Shown here one piece after another: positions 26,895 to 39,101 of a stretch of DNA of 64,000 nt. The stretch is from Aphrophora alni (lineage: Eukaryota; Arthropoda; Insecta; Hemiptera; Aphrophoridae). The notes under the pieces are model-generated. The model saw only the letters and a program-made list of their open reading frames with translations, searched no databases and was not told the DNA's origin. Position 1 is the stretch's first letter, and each line of letters begins with the position of its first letter. The stretch covers positions 36,297,120 to 36,361,119 of the forward strand of contig OY740769.1 of assembly GCA_963513935.1 (NCBI GenBank), read 5' to 3'. Both the position numbers and the translations under genes were made by a program.

Positions 26895-27469
26895 AGAGAT
26901 ATGTAATTTCCATTATATCGTGGCTTACTTTACATCAAAATAACTAAATAAAGAAACATTATTAACTCTAACCTGCAAAGAACGTTTATATTGTGTTTAA
27001 AATTATACAAACTTTAAAACACCATTACTAGGTTGGTTTTAAAGATTTAAAATTAAAAACATTCTTTAGTATCATAAAATGACGTATTCGAATATTGAAA
27101 TATAATAATATGGTTTGTTTTGAAAAGTAGAGAAAAATTTAGTTTTGGTATTTTTGGAAACATACTATATATCCTAATAAACCTTTGTAGCACATTGTAG
27201 AATGGAGAGTTTATGAATTTTTAAATAATAGTTTGGACATCATTCTATTAAAAGCCGTTCATGAAATATCAAGCAGTTTCCATACTTATTTCACGTTCTG
27301 TGCACAACATGTTAAACTAGTGGAATGATGTTTTATCATAAATATCTATATTTAATAATTTATTATGTAATAATAATTACTAAGAGATGGTAACAGTTTA
27401 TTATTTTGAACACTTTAAACTATTACATTAAATTCATAAAGTCGGAGATAGTTGGGAAAAAGAGAAATG

Positions 27470-27845
27470 AAATGTTTAGATAAAAGTGATGTGTTCAAAT
27501 TCACAGGCGGTTGTAGGTAGAAAGAAATATATTTTACTTTTTTCTTAAATGTAAATAAATAACCGGGATTAAATTCTGTTAATATCTGAAAAATTATTAA
27601 CATTTGTATTTTGTTATTTTTTATTTGCGGTTAGTTAAAAGAAAACTTCGTTACACCTGTTGCACGGAATACAAGGACATGAGGTAATTGCAATACATTA
27701 ATGGACCCTATATCCCACAATACACAACATCCCCACAGTATCTATTCTAATAAGGTTAGATTCGATTTGTTTATAATTCCAGCATGGTTTAATATTTTCC
27801 TTTAAATGAAATATTGGTTCTTTTTCCTGTGAGTTATATTTTAGG
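27470..27845 (+). repeat. Duplicated block A2 (paralogue of 57690-58060)
   Basis: Shared order of motifs with B2: a run ending ATATAAATGTAAATAA-like sequence, TTAGTTAAA..AAA.CTCCGTTACACCTGT, ACGGAA..., AGATTCGATT, TCCTTTAA and a terminal TATATTTTAG. Divergence is similar to that of the A1/B1 pair, so these are probably parts of one duplicated region. Confidence 0.7.
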
Positions 27846-28010
27846 AAATCTACACTAAACGTACGAAGCCCCTTGTTGCGGAAGTGAAATTAACTATATA
27901 GTTAATTTTTCACCAATCAAATAATCATAACAATTCATCAATAAATAATGTAATTTTATATGTTTTAAGAACCTCCTTACTCTTACACTTTAGTTTAATT
28001 TTTTAATATA

Positions 28011-28482
28011 CAGGCGAAACTCGTTAATCCGAATATTTGTTTGCTCGAGGCGTTCGGACTATCAAAAAGTTCGGATTACTGAGGAAATGCAAAAAAAAAA
28101 CGCCAGAAATAATTTAAAACAAATTTTATTATTGTACAATAAATTTAAAAACTACAGTACAGTACATAATAATGTTGTACAATACAATAAATAACTTTGT
28201 AATACAATAAATAACTTTACAATAAAAAGTCTTTAATCGTTTTCTGACCTGCTTTTTTGATCGACTTACGAAACGCGTCATCACGCAGTTGACGAAGGTT
28301 GAGGATCCGGTATAGTACCAATAGTGAAATGACTTAACTAGCGACTCATCTCAACTACATCCTTTACTTTGTTTACGTTTCCGTTGTTGTGAAATGGGAA
28401 TTATAAGAAATGGCAACTGAAGGCCGTTCGGAGTAGCGCGGCGTTCGGAGTACCTTGCGTGCGGATTAACGAGTTTCGCCTG
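28011..28482 (-). mobile_element. pogo/Tigger-like non-autonomous DNA element
   Basis: Perfect 21-bp terminal inverted repeats (CAGGCGAAACTCGTTAATCCG and its inverse; the first 20 bases are CAGGCGAAACTCGTTAATCC) are flanked by TA at 28009-28010 and 28483-28484. The CAG..GAAACTCG..TATCCGAA pattern and the TA target are those of pogo/Tigger elements. Subterminal GTTCGGA repeats occur at both ends. At 472 bp it is too short to encode a full transposase, but it keeps a 3' coding remnant on the minus strand, listed separately. It lies within the segment of copy A that copy B lacks. Confidence 0.85.
28217..28318 (-). pseudogene. C-terminal remnant of a Tigger-like transposase
   Basis: On the minus strand an open stretch reads RILNLRQLRDDAFRKS, then about ten residues ending KTIKDFLL and a stop at 28217-28219. 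Pogo/Tigger transposases commonly end in a basic segment followed by (T/S)I.DFF at the stop, and this matches in position and character. It suggests that the element is an internally deleted copy of an autonomous parent. No DDE domain or DNA-binding region remains. A chance short ORF is possible, because only about 33 codons support the call. Confidence 0.5.
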
Positions 28483-28722
28483 TAGTTTAAATTAGGACAC
28501 CAGTTACTAATTTCAACTTACTATTTCATTACTTAACCATCAAAATGCACTCTTCATTATAATTTCAATGTCGCCGAAACATATCAATGGAAAAATATTT
28601 CATTTTGTAATTGTACTACTTATTTGTTTAAATTTTAAGAACTCGCTTATTTCTTCTTCAATGAAATGATTATTTCACATGCTGAAGTGGCGATAGTCGT
28701 AACGAGATGTATATCAGTAAAC

Positions 28723-28882
<160 letters not shown>

Positions 28883-30232
28883 GTTGAAGTATCTCATTAG
28901 ACGCAGAGCATGTTTCAACAACACTATTTATTTATAATTGCATCAGGCAGTGCCTTACAGCACAAGGTGTGAGTACTGTATTCAGCGCAAAGTAATGTTA
29001 TTATAGCAAAATAATAAAATATTTATTACGTAGCAGGAATACAGTAAATTAGCAGGAACACATTATTCACTTTTCATATATTTCATTAAAAACCTAAAAT
29101 AATTGAGTTGCCCAATTCCAATGTGTCCCTTGTCCACAAAAGTCAATGGTTGGAAAATTGGGAAATTCATATTAGTCATGAAAATCTGAAATAATCTATT
29201 TCAGACTTTTACCACTCATACATTAGTGATAAATGGGCCATTTTAAAAGCCTTATCATTAATAAAAATGAATAATAACTTTGTAAAAAGGTAAAAACTCT
29301 TGGACAAAAGACACTTTGTAACTGTAACATGGACAAGAGACATTTTGGAAATTAAGACGTCAAATTATAAGTGTTAACAGCTTTAAAAATGAAATTGATC
29401 TCAGAAAAAACAACTTAGAGTACAACCTATTAAAACGTATATTTTCAATTATGCACCAACAGAATATGAACTATTCCCGTAAGTTGTGCAACTTTTATGA
29501 TTTGAATTACTATGTAATCATAACGCAAACAAGAAAAATATTATTATGGAATATAATAAATACAAAACAATACAAGTTTTCATAACAAATAGTCCTAAAT
29601 CCTCTGTGATTTTTAATTGCAAGGATATTATGGAAATAATTATGTGTTTGTTGACATAAAGTCGATTTTAATTTGTCTAATATAATTTAAATTTTTTTTA
29701 AATTTCATTTTATAGTAACTATAAGGATCATAATTATTAAAAACCTATTTTATAATTATAAAAATTACATTTTTTAACTACAATTCATTTTAAAATATTT
29801 TCATCCTACACACCACTCATATTTTTCTCCTAACATCTATATGTTTGTATAATAGATGCTTTGTAAATTTGTAAGTGTCAGAGAACGTAATATATTTTTA
29901 ACATTCAATAGATTTAACTTATAATTATTTTGCAAAAACAGCAGTCGAATTCTAAGTTTTCACTGCCATATTCCTCATGGGTACAATTTTAAAGTGAAAC
30001 TATTAATAATTTCTTTCAATAAACTAGACTCATAACAAATAAATCTGAAAAGAAATCTACTTTTATTTAATAATTACACTTTCCATATAAAACTAACCTT
30101 CTGCGTTATATTCAGTTTATAGACAATGCTTTCCTATGTTAAACTTAGCACTGGACAATACACAGGGGTGTAATAAATAAAATGTGCCTCACATACATAT
30201 TTTATTATTGCAATGAGTGTTTTCATTATGTA

Positions 30233-30290
30233 TTTCCTAGAATTTCTTTATTCATATATTTGTTTCACTGCATATTATCATAGTTTTCAA
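30233..30290 (+). repeat. Duplicated block A3 (paralogue of 58054-58113)
   Basis: CCTAGAATTTCTTTATTCAT, then TTTGTTTCACTGCAT and TATTATCAT, matches TCTTAGTGTTTCTTCATTCA and the same continuation in B3. In copy B this block directly follows B2; in copy A 2.4 kb separate them. Confidence 0.65.
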
Positions 30291-31342
30291 TTTTATATAC
30301 ATAATATGCTATACAAAGTCAAATTAGTTTGTATGTAATACAATTTTCCAATTATCGTTAAAATATTAAAATATTTAACCCCACCTTTTATCAGTTTTGT
30401 GTTTTATAATAATATACCAACTTATTCATTCATTTGTGTTTTACGCTGTACGAATGAAAACTATGATATACATCTTGTCAATTGTATGTTTCAAGTGTAT
30501 TATAATAATTTTGTTGTTCAAAATGTATCCTTGTAGACGTTTAATGTACCTATTCACACATCCATAATTTATCAAGAATTTTATTTTTAAAACTAAACAT
30601 GTACTGTAAAAACAAGAACAGCAGCAAACAATACGTCTTTATCAGGTTTACTGTATTATTAGCTGGTATGGTAATGTGTTTGTCAACCTGGTTGATCTGT
30701 TTATTTTTATATTAAAGAATGAACCTTAGTAACATGTACATAGCATTTGGTCCATAACTCGGTTCGGTTGCTCAGTCCTACAGGAGTTTGTTACTGTAAA
30801 ATTATATCTAGTTCATAGTACTCTCAAACTATTTCACAGGGGTATAGCGTAAATGTTAAAGGTGATAAACCTAAACAGCTCTTATAAACACGTATTATTA
30901 TTAGTTGCTGATGTGATTTAATTTTTATGTAAATTTTAATGAATTTTTGTAGCACTAAAATCTCATAGTTTAAAAAACGAATGAGTAAAACTCATTTTTC
31001 TTCATAAACTTACATAATAATTGAAATTGGGTAAGGCCATATTTTACTAATCCAGGTATAATTGAAATCATTTGTACATTTGTACATATAGGAATTTATT
31101 TATTGAATCTGGGTCATAAATATTTTTTAAATAGAAACCAATGAGTAACAAAGGTTTTTTTGTGTTATTACTGTAATAAAATTGTACTATAATAATTCGT
31201 GTTTATGAACCACTAGTAAATTGGAGGAAGGAAACGGACTTTAAAATAGATTGTCTTTTAAAAGGTTTTTATTCAAGAGGATACAGGTACGATATTTTAA
31301 ATATAGTAGCTTTCTTGCTAAGTGATGGTGACGTTACATGTA

Positions 31343-31344
31343 AT

Positions 31345-31420
<76 letters not shown>
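31343..31420. repeat. Compound (ATT)n(TA)n microsatellite
   Basis: Five to six ATT units pass directly into about 30 TA units. Confidence 0.95.
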
Positions 31421-31423
<3 letters not shown>

Positions 31424-34400
31424 TTGTGGTAGTGAATAATCAACTTACGTAAGTTATCATTTATTAATCTTTGGATTGTTTTAAACACATGGGTAAATTT
31501 CATGTGATGCTGTCGTTCGTAATCTATAATACATAATGGAGTTTAACAGGCTTAAAACGGACTCAGAATATTACGTCATTAAGTGTCCACTACCTTGCCT
31601 ATTCATAAGCAGCACCAGTAACGACAAAGAAAGACGGCGGCAAGTTGAAAATAACTTTTCCTTATTTTTTTTTTGTCACAAGACTTAATAAGCATTCAAT
31701 GATTGTACCATGTTTTATATTTGCCTTTCCACAATCATTTATGCAAATAACAACATACAGCTACTAAGCCATTGTATTCATAAATTAGTATACAGAATAC
31801 AATCTAAGGAAGGATTCCGACGGTTGTATTTGTATTTCAAAACAATGCGAAACTTAATATTTACTTTGAACCCGTTTCCTGTTGTATTCTCAGTGTTTGT
31901 ATGTCGACTCAAATTAAACTTCCGCTCGGCAGATGAGTTGCATTTGAAGCCTTTGTGAAAACAAAAATGGGAATAGCAATGTATCTGTATACTTTGCATG
32001 TAAGCAAAACATAACTTGTACATTAGGAGAGAGATTTAATTTCATAGTCATCAACTACAAAGAAATTTTTATTATTTGTATTTTTTTATTAATACTGGAA
32101 ACGTTTTTGTCAGAAGCTGCAAAAATACCCCTGGAGGTGGAAAATCACACAATGGTGGGTTTATTTTACTTTTTTTTTTGGATATTATATTTTGATAAAT
32201 AATGGTATTTCATATTTAACAATACTTTAAACAATTTATCTCAGACTCAACAAAGCGATTGCTACAGGAGGCCACTTCTGTATCCATAACAATTAGATGT
32301 TTAGTATTGTAGCTTTATATCAATAATATCCTCCTAGTTAAAATTTTCCTTATGATTTGTTAAAGTTTCCACAGTAGTTCATGTTATTTGATTTGTTTTT
32401 TTCAACTTTTCCACTTCTACAAAAGAGTAATAATTAAAACCTTCGGATAATGTATGATGTACTCTTTCGAAGTAATAAATATGGTTTTTTTTAAATGATA
32501 TCCATGGTTTTTAATAACATGAAGTTGAATATATACAAAATATTTTTATAACATATTGACATTTTTTACTGTAATGTGAATCCCCTTATTGAGAGAAATT
32601 AATTGTTAGTGTACTTTAAATTACAAACGAAATATGAATACAATTTATATTCGTTTTGGATAATTATTATATACTCATATTTTGTACTGCAATTTAAAAT
32701 ATATCTCTTCACTAAAAACTATTCACAACACCCAAACTACTCCCCTTCCCTTGTCCTTAACATTATTGAAACACAATCAGCCATTTTAAAGTATGATTTT
32801 TATTACATTTAAAATTGTTTAAAAAGATATAGTTCTTGTTCTCAGTATTATTCACAATAAGTTTCGTAACATTCTCTAATTCACAATCGTCCTAATTCTT
32901 ACAAAAAGCTTTCAGCATAAATAATTCCCCCCCCCCTATATTTTTTATGTATAACCTATTTTTATACTATTATTGTTTTAAATAAAATACAAGTTGAAAA
33001 TGTTATCTGCAACAAGTTTATTATGACTTTCATTTATAAAAAATATTTATTTTATACTATCTATAAAAACGGCAATCATTAAAATCTATTTAGCCAATCG
33101 ATTCATATTACATTATTGTAATTGATAAACTATGAAACATGATAAGAGTTTTGTTTGGTTTCACACAGTCCATGAGGAAAAGAATGTTATATAATGTATT
33201 ATTGTCAATATGTGAAGGAATTATTGAACCCTTTAACTACTTTTCTAATTGTTCTTCTAAAATTAAGAAGGATGGAAGAGCAGAAATCTCCTTCAGAATC
33301 CTTTCCTCATGATTCGTTAAAAATTCCAAACTACTCTATGCCTAACTTTGTTAACTTAGTCTGGTTCATTATGCAAGAGATGTGCCTCTAAACCTATTAA
33401 CTAAAGTTCTAACATCTGGCAGTAATTTTATTGAATGTATAATTAATTGTATATATTCCGTCTTTTTTTTTTTTTTTTAATACATGGAGGCGTGAAGAAA
33501 AATGATTTGCCTTGTGATAAACATTACAATTCAGACTTTTAATTTATAGTAAATGTTAATTTAATAGTGCAATACTAGTTTAAATATTTCTCCTATTATA
33601 ACAACTTAAAATGGTTTATAAAATGTGAAGATTAGTTTATTTATTAATATGGTGGTTGTACTGACACTTCCACGAATGAACATTTTGATTATAACAAAAT
33701 GTGAGTGTCATTTTTTTTTTAATAGAGATGTGCATAATTAAGGCACATTATTCGGGAGTTTTTTCCGATCGTGCCAGTACAGCAATTATAGGAAACTACC
33801 ATTTTAATCTGGTGTGGACATGTACAATAAATTTCCCGAAAGCTGAAACAAAAATTTAAAATCCTTTAACTTTTAAAAATAGCATTAGAAAATGTTTAAT
33901 GTCTGAATCTTTTTTTCTCTGTGGGAGAGTAACCTAACCATAGGATGTTTTAGGAGCTTCATTTATGCCCCAGACTTCTTTTGCTGGTGAATCATTATAC
34001 TTTATACTTAAAGCCTTTGTAATTTTTGGTATATGGAATGAATTTTATTTTATTTAAGTTAAATTATACTAATAAGTGATCCAAAATGTTTAATTTGTCG
34101 AAATAATATTTACTTTGGTAAATATTTCTCTATTTTAATGTTTATTCATTGTCTGACACTCTTATTTTAAAAAGGATTTATTAATATGTTGTATGTGTTT
34201 TGTATTCTGTTTTATGTAGTGATGAAAAAACTTAGACTTGTTGTAGGCAATTGTATTGTCAACCACAAATAATAAAATTAAATGAAATTTACCATCTTTT
34301 AGCGCAAACTTATTTTATTTCCACAGTTCAGGGAAAATCTGAGCTGTGAATAAATTACCGAAGATAATAACGCATAGCCTTTCCCAGGCATAATTGGATT

Positions 34401-35358
34401 TGCTTTTTACATTTCCAAATTGGAAAAGTTTTTCCATTAGTGAATTCATCGGAGTATCATATCTGGGCACATTAATGTAGTAAAAGTCCTTCACCAATTA
34501 TAAACCGAAATATTTCCCTTTTTAAATGAAGAGAAAACATATGTAATAAAAAAGACGTTTTATAATTAAATTATATCTAAACAAAATTCTCAACTCTGTT
34601 AAAATGAATATTTAAAAGGTATAATTACAAGAAAAATAGTAAATAATGCATTTATTTATTTTTCTGATTCAACATTTAACTTTAATAGGTATACACAGTT
34701 CATCGGAAAATCGTAAATGAAATTTTTGATTCTTTAACAATTTACCTTAACAATTCTGCTTGCGCTGATATTCTTATTTCAGTCGAGAAGATATAAATTT
34801 AGGAAAAAATAATATTAACACCCGTTCTCACTATAATTGAATCGTTAAGGGGCAATGTGTTTTTATATCAAGTACATGTCAATACAAATATGTGTGTTTC
34901 TACCATTATTTCAATAAGAGCGAAACATATATTGTTACGGATAAACGAAAAAAAAGTGGCAAGAAATCGAGAAAGCTCTTTAGGGAGATTTAAATAAAAA
35001 TTAATATTTCAGAATGAAAGAATTAATTTATAATTATGTTCTATATAATTCAGAATTATCAGCCAATCAGTAATGACTAAGTGTTCGTCCAATATAATTG
35101 CGTGATATATCCTGTAAAGCGGTATTTATTCAGACCTGAAAACCACCACACTTTATTTCAGAAAGCAGTTAACCGGGATTTATGTAAATGACAGCTATTC
35201 ATTAGAGTCTAAAGAATGAATAAATGTACAACATTTTTAACTTATTTATCAAGATATGAATTTGGTAGTTACGTCTGTTGACTTTATATTCATTTATTGA
35301 TATCTGAAAAAAGAGGTTTAAATGTTAATTAGTTATTGCCTTTTATAAAGTAGTTAAA

Positions 35359-35361
<3 letters not shown>

Positions 35362-35419
<58 letters not shown>
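35362..35419. repeat. (TA)29 microsatellite
   Basis: An uninterrupted TA array with no element terminus recognised at either side. Confidence 0.95.
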
Positions 35420-35424
<5 letters not shown>

Positions 35425-36224
35425 GCCCTGAAGTAAAATGGCATTAAAATCAAAAAGATTAATTTACATTAACCATATTAGTTTGCGTAGTTAAATAAAA
35501 TTACAATAAATGTAGGTAAATATTTTGTATCTATAACCTCATTCGATAATCCTATCCCCTTTTTATTGTCGGTAATGTTGTAGTGTCCACCACAACACTA
35601 ATTATCAGGCTTAGTGTAAGCCCAGTTAATGACGTATTTTTCAAAGGCTATTAAAATGAATTACTAGCGTGGAGATAGATTATTTACGCCTATAATTGGT
35701 AAATGTTAATGGTGATTAGGTTATAAGAGTTATATGATCCTTTTTATAACTAAGTATTAATTAGCAGTTTAACATTATAAAAAGCAAAAAAAAACAACTA
35801 ATATTATTCTATATATTAAAACAAAAATTGTAGAAATTATTTATACAAAATAATTTTGTTTCATTATTTTCGTCTACATTTATAAACGAATACATTTTTT
35901 GAATGGATTTATGAGACTGATCTACGCCCTAAGGAGTACTAGTACTCGTATCATAACTATGCCCGTATCCCTTGCAGGTGTGGAATACTTCGGTTTCCTT
36001 TTATGTTATATTACTAAGTGAAATTGAATGTTTGAAAAATAAAGGAAGGAACACAATCCTGAGAACCCACATATTTCAGATTTTTATAACCTTATTATGA
36101 ATACATAGGGTAGTTTTAAAATACTAAAAGATAGTTATATTTTTCAGTAAGTCTAATATTGTTTGTTATTTTTAATAAATTAAAAGTTTGAAATTTTGTT
36201 TTAATGAATATTTTTTAATTGAAT

Positions 36225-36231
36225 ACTCACC
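36225..36231 (-). promoter_or_regulatory. Splice donor of Harbinger exon 1
   Basis: AG followed by GTGAGT on the minus strand, placed right after the VTLR codons and leaving phase 2 (two bases of a split Arg codon). Confidence 0.7.
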
Positions 36232-36275
36232 TCAGTGTAACAGTCAAACGCTCTTCAGGTGATATGACACGACAA
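36231..36275 (-). pseudogene. Harbinger transposase exon 1, 3' part, downstream of the Jockey insertion
   Basis: Read on the minus strand after the Jockey poly(A), the frame gives CRVISPEERLTVTLR. PIF/Harbinger transposases carry the conserved ISPEERLAVTLR(F/Y)LATG segment at the same distance from the N terminus. The exon ends in ...CTGAG with GTGAGT immediately after (36230 downward), a consensus splice donor, so the next exon would be expected further left in the window or beyond. The first seven bases (36269-36275) are the target-site duplication shared with 40822-40828. The gene is interrupted and cannot make transposase. Confidence 0.85.
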
Positions 36276-36299
36276 TTTTTTTTTTTTTTTTTTTTTTTT

Positions 36300-36430
36300 G
36301 TTTAACTACAACTAAGATACAATCTTATCTAGTAGCTTATTTTGCATAACTAATACACATATTTAGAAGTCACTCCAATGAGTGACTTCACTACATTATC
36401 ACTCGCTTCATTCGGCTGATCCACAACACT
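36300..36430 (-). other. Jockey 3' UTR
   Basis: About 130 bp lie between the ORF2 stop and the poly(A). There is no strong AATAAA near the tail, as is common for non-LTR elements. Confidence 0.7.
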
Positions 36431-36664
36431 TCACTGCACTAGGTCCAGCGGTTTTGTCCTTTTCAGTCTCCGCACCGTGTCTCGGCTCTGTAGCATCTTG
36501 AGGACATCGGAATTAACATGATTTTGGAGCCTATGTTCATGCTTCCATGCAGCACCCTTTATGGCATTGATGACCATATCCATCTTGAGGTCTCTATGCA
36601 AGTCATCGTTGCGCACATACCACGGTGCATCAACGATGCTCCTAAGCACCCTATTCTGAAATTA
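36431..36664 (-). pseudogene. Jockey ORF2, C-terminal segment after in-frame stop
   Basis: Directly after a TAA at 36662-36664, in the same frame as the reverse transcriptase, the sequence continues FQNRVLRSIVDAPWYVRNDD and ends LKRTKPLDLVQ. The family normally reads IQRFQNKVLR.IV.APWYV.N.DLH.DL across this point. One nonsense change therefore splits an otherwise continuous C-terminal domain of about 76 residues. The end matches the usual Jockey ORF2 C terminus in length and Leu/Lys character. This is part of the ORF2 polypeptide, not a separate gene. Confidence 0.85.
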
Positions 36665-37825
36665 TTGAATCACTTTAACATTGGTCTTCTTGGTGCACCC
36701 CCAGAGATGCAGTCCATACATCCAAACTGGTTTTAACACTTGCTTGTATAAAAGCAGCTTGTTTGATATTTCCAATCCGGACTTCCGTCCCAGTAGCCAG
36801 TACATACTTCTAAATTTCAGATTTAATTCTGTTCTTTTCATTTTGACATGGGGTTTCCAATTTAGCCTTGCGTCTAAAGTCATCCCCAGGTACTTTGCAT
36901 GTAGCTTAGATGGAACTACTTGTGAATTTATATGAATTGGAACATTGATCAATTTGTTGTTTGTAAAGTTTATGTGAGTGGATTTTGACTCATTTAATTT
37001 CAACCGCCACTTTTTCATCCAAGTGCTAATGTTATTAATACTTCTCTGTAGCTTCATTGAAGCCTCCTCGACCGTGGCTCCAACGGCCAACACAGCAGTA
37101 TCGTCAGCAAAAGTTGCCATTGTTGTGTTTTCATTAACAGGGATGTCTCTTGTGTATAGTAGGTACAGGATAGGACCAAGTACGCTACCCTGTGGGACTC
37201 CTGCAGATATTGTCTTTATTTCGGAATATTCATTGCCTTGTTTGACCCGAAACATCCTGTCCATCAAGTAAGATTTTAATATCTGGTAGAACTGATCTGG
37301 GAGATCTCTTTGCAACTTAAAGAGCAACCCTTCATGCCAAACTTTGTCAAAAGCTTGGGAGATATCGAGGAAAACAGCCGAGCAGATCCTCTTGTTTTCA
37401 AGAGATTCTTCAATTATCCCAGTCACTCTATGCACCTGATCGATAGTTGAATGCTGGTTTCTGAAGCCGAATTGGTGAGTTGGAATCAGTTGATTTTCTT
37501 CTATGACAGGTTTCAAACGCCTAAGGAGCAGTTTCTCAAATAGCTTGGAGATTATTGGTAAGAGAGAGATTGGACGATATGATTTTCGATCACTTAAATC
37601 CTTCCCTGGTTTGGGTACCATTATTACCTCTGCGACCTTCCACTGACTTGGACAGAATTTAAGTCTAAAAGAAGCATTAATGAGGTGTAAAAGTTTCACA
37701 ATAGCTTTTCCAGGCAAGGCTTTAAGTACTTGGCCTGTAATCAAATCATAGCCTGGGGCCTTCTTGATATTTAAAAATTTAATTTCGTCCTTGAGTTCTT
37801 TCAGTGTCACCTGCTTTATAATCAT
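36662..37825 (-). pseudogene. Jockey ORF2, reverse transcriptase segment
   Basis: A 387-codon open stretch covers the reverse transcriptase that copies the element RNA at the nicked target. Visible blocks by residue: KAPGYD (22-27), PKPGKD and SYRPISLLP (71-90), HQFGFR (117-122), FLDISQAFDKVWH (152-164, first catalytic Asp 154), GVPQGSVLGP (209-218), ATFADDTAVLA (237-247, catalytic Asp pair 241-242) and YLGMTLD in the thumb region. FADD in place of YADD is usual in this clade. It is one frame away from the endonuclease segment (+1), so a single-base indel between about 37846 and 37836 broke ORF2. The stop at 36662 is a second lesion. There are no lesions inside this segment. Confidence 0.92.
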
Positions 37826-37835
37826 GTTTCCACTA

Positions 37836-39101
37836 CTATAAATAGTTTACTGAAACACTCTCATCACAGGTTTGACCAGGATGTGGTTTAAATGTCTTTT
37901 CTAGATACTCTGCAAATATCTCCGCTTTTTCTTGATTACTCCTCGCCCATTTATGATTTTCTTTTCTGATTGGAGGCACTTGCATAACAGGCCTTTTAAG
38001 GCCTTTAGTGGTTTTCCACAGTGAATAGTCAGTATCTTTGCCTGGAGTTAAGCCCTGAAGATACGTGCTGACAGCTTCATTCTTTGACTCATTAATGACT
38101 TCCTTTAATTTGTTACTTAGTCGATTAAGCACCATCTTATCTTGTGGATATCGACTGATTTGCCATTTTTTACGAGCTTTTCTCTTTTCCCTTACTAATT
38201 GCCTAACTTCTAGTGGGATGTTCATGCTTTTAGCTGTTGTTCTACTCACTACAGGTGTATTGTTCCAAGCTGCCTGTTGTACATTTCTATTATACAGCTC
38301 AACTTCCTCTAGTAACTGTTCAGGGGTTTTAAGTGGCACCTGAGTTTCTATGCGATCTTCAAGGTCTTTTTGAAAACCCTCCCAATCAGTTTTGTAACTG
38401 GTTAACCTGGGGGGCAAAAGTTTCTCAACCAATGTTTTGCTTACAGTCATAACCACAGGAGAGTGGTCTGAACAAAGATCATGACTGTTTTCAACCTTCA
38501 CATAGTTATCAGACAGTCCCTTAGTGATGAAAAAATCAATAAGGTCAGGCGTTTTCATGTTATCTGTTGGCCAATAAGTCGGCTCTCCAGATGAATGAAA
38601 GTCACAATTTTCCCTCCTACCTGCTTCAAAAACCTCTTTCCCTTTCGGAGATATCATTCTTGAGCCCCAGAATGGATGCTTCGCATTGAAGTCTCCTCCA
38701 ATAATAAAATGGCTACCAAATGATTTAAACAGGTCAGTAAAGTCACTCTTCCTTAAAGTATGTCTAGGCGGACAATAAATAGACGATATTCTGTATACTC
38801 TGTTTCTTGTCGACACACTTACTGTGGTTACCTGCATGGATTCATATTGAGTCTTCATCAGTTCGTAGTGCTCAATTGATACTCTTATAATCACCGCAGA
38901 GCCACCTCTAGCTTTATTAGAAGGGTGAGGAGTATGATATACTGAATAGCCACGTACTTTAAGAAACGATTGCATCGTACAATGAGTTTCAGATATTAAA
39001 CAGATGTCTACCCTTTCGTCACTCAGAAATACCTCCAGTTCCTTTACCTTTTGCAGCAGACCATTTGCATTCCAAGTTACAATTTTAAGATTGTAGTTCA
39101 T
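37836..39101 (-). pseudogene. Jockey ORF2, N-terminal AP endonuclease segment
   Basis: A 421-codon segment starts MNYNLKIVTWNANGL and overlaps the end of ORF1 by 17 nt in another frame, the usual Jockey arrangement for translational re-initiation. Apurinic-type endonuclease motifs are complete: Asn11 (TWNANG), Glu38 (ISETH), GGDFNAKHP (Asp137, Asn139), PDLIDFF (186-192) and SDHSPV (211-216, with His213). This domain nicks target DNA to prime reverse transcription. The segment runs on into the linker before the reverse transcriptase, then stops at 37836-37838 because of the frameshift. The ATG at 39101 is preferred because the endonuclease fold begins within five residues of it. Confidence 0.92.

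Noticed and set aside
31318..31503. Minus-strand ORF with Ile-Tyr and Asn repeats
   Set aside because: It is an artefact of the compound ATT/TA microsatellite.
33194..33391. Plus-strand ORF with MEEQKSPSESFPHDS
   Set aside because: No domain, no splice or promoter context, and it is short. Treated as chance.
34315..34497. Minus-strand ORF considered as Harbinger exon 2
   Set aside because: It lies in the right direction, but no Harbinger DDE motif or acceptor-linked LATG segment is present.
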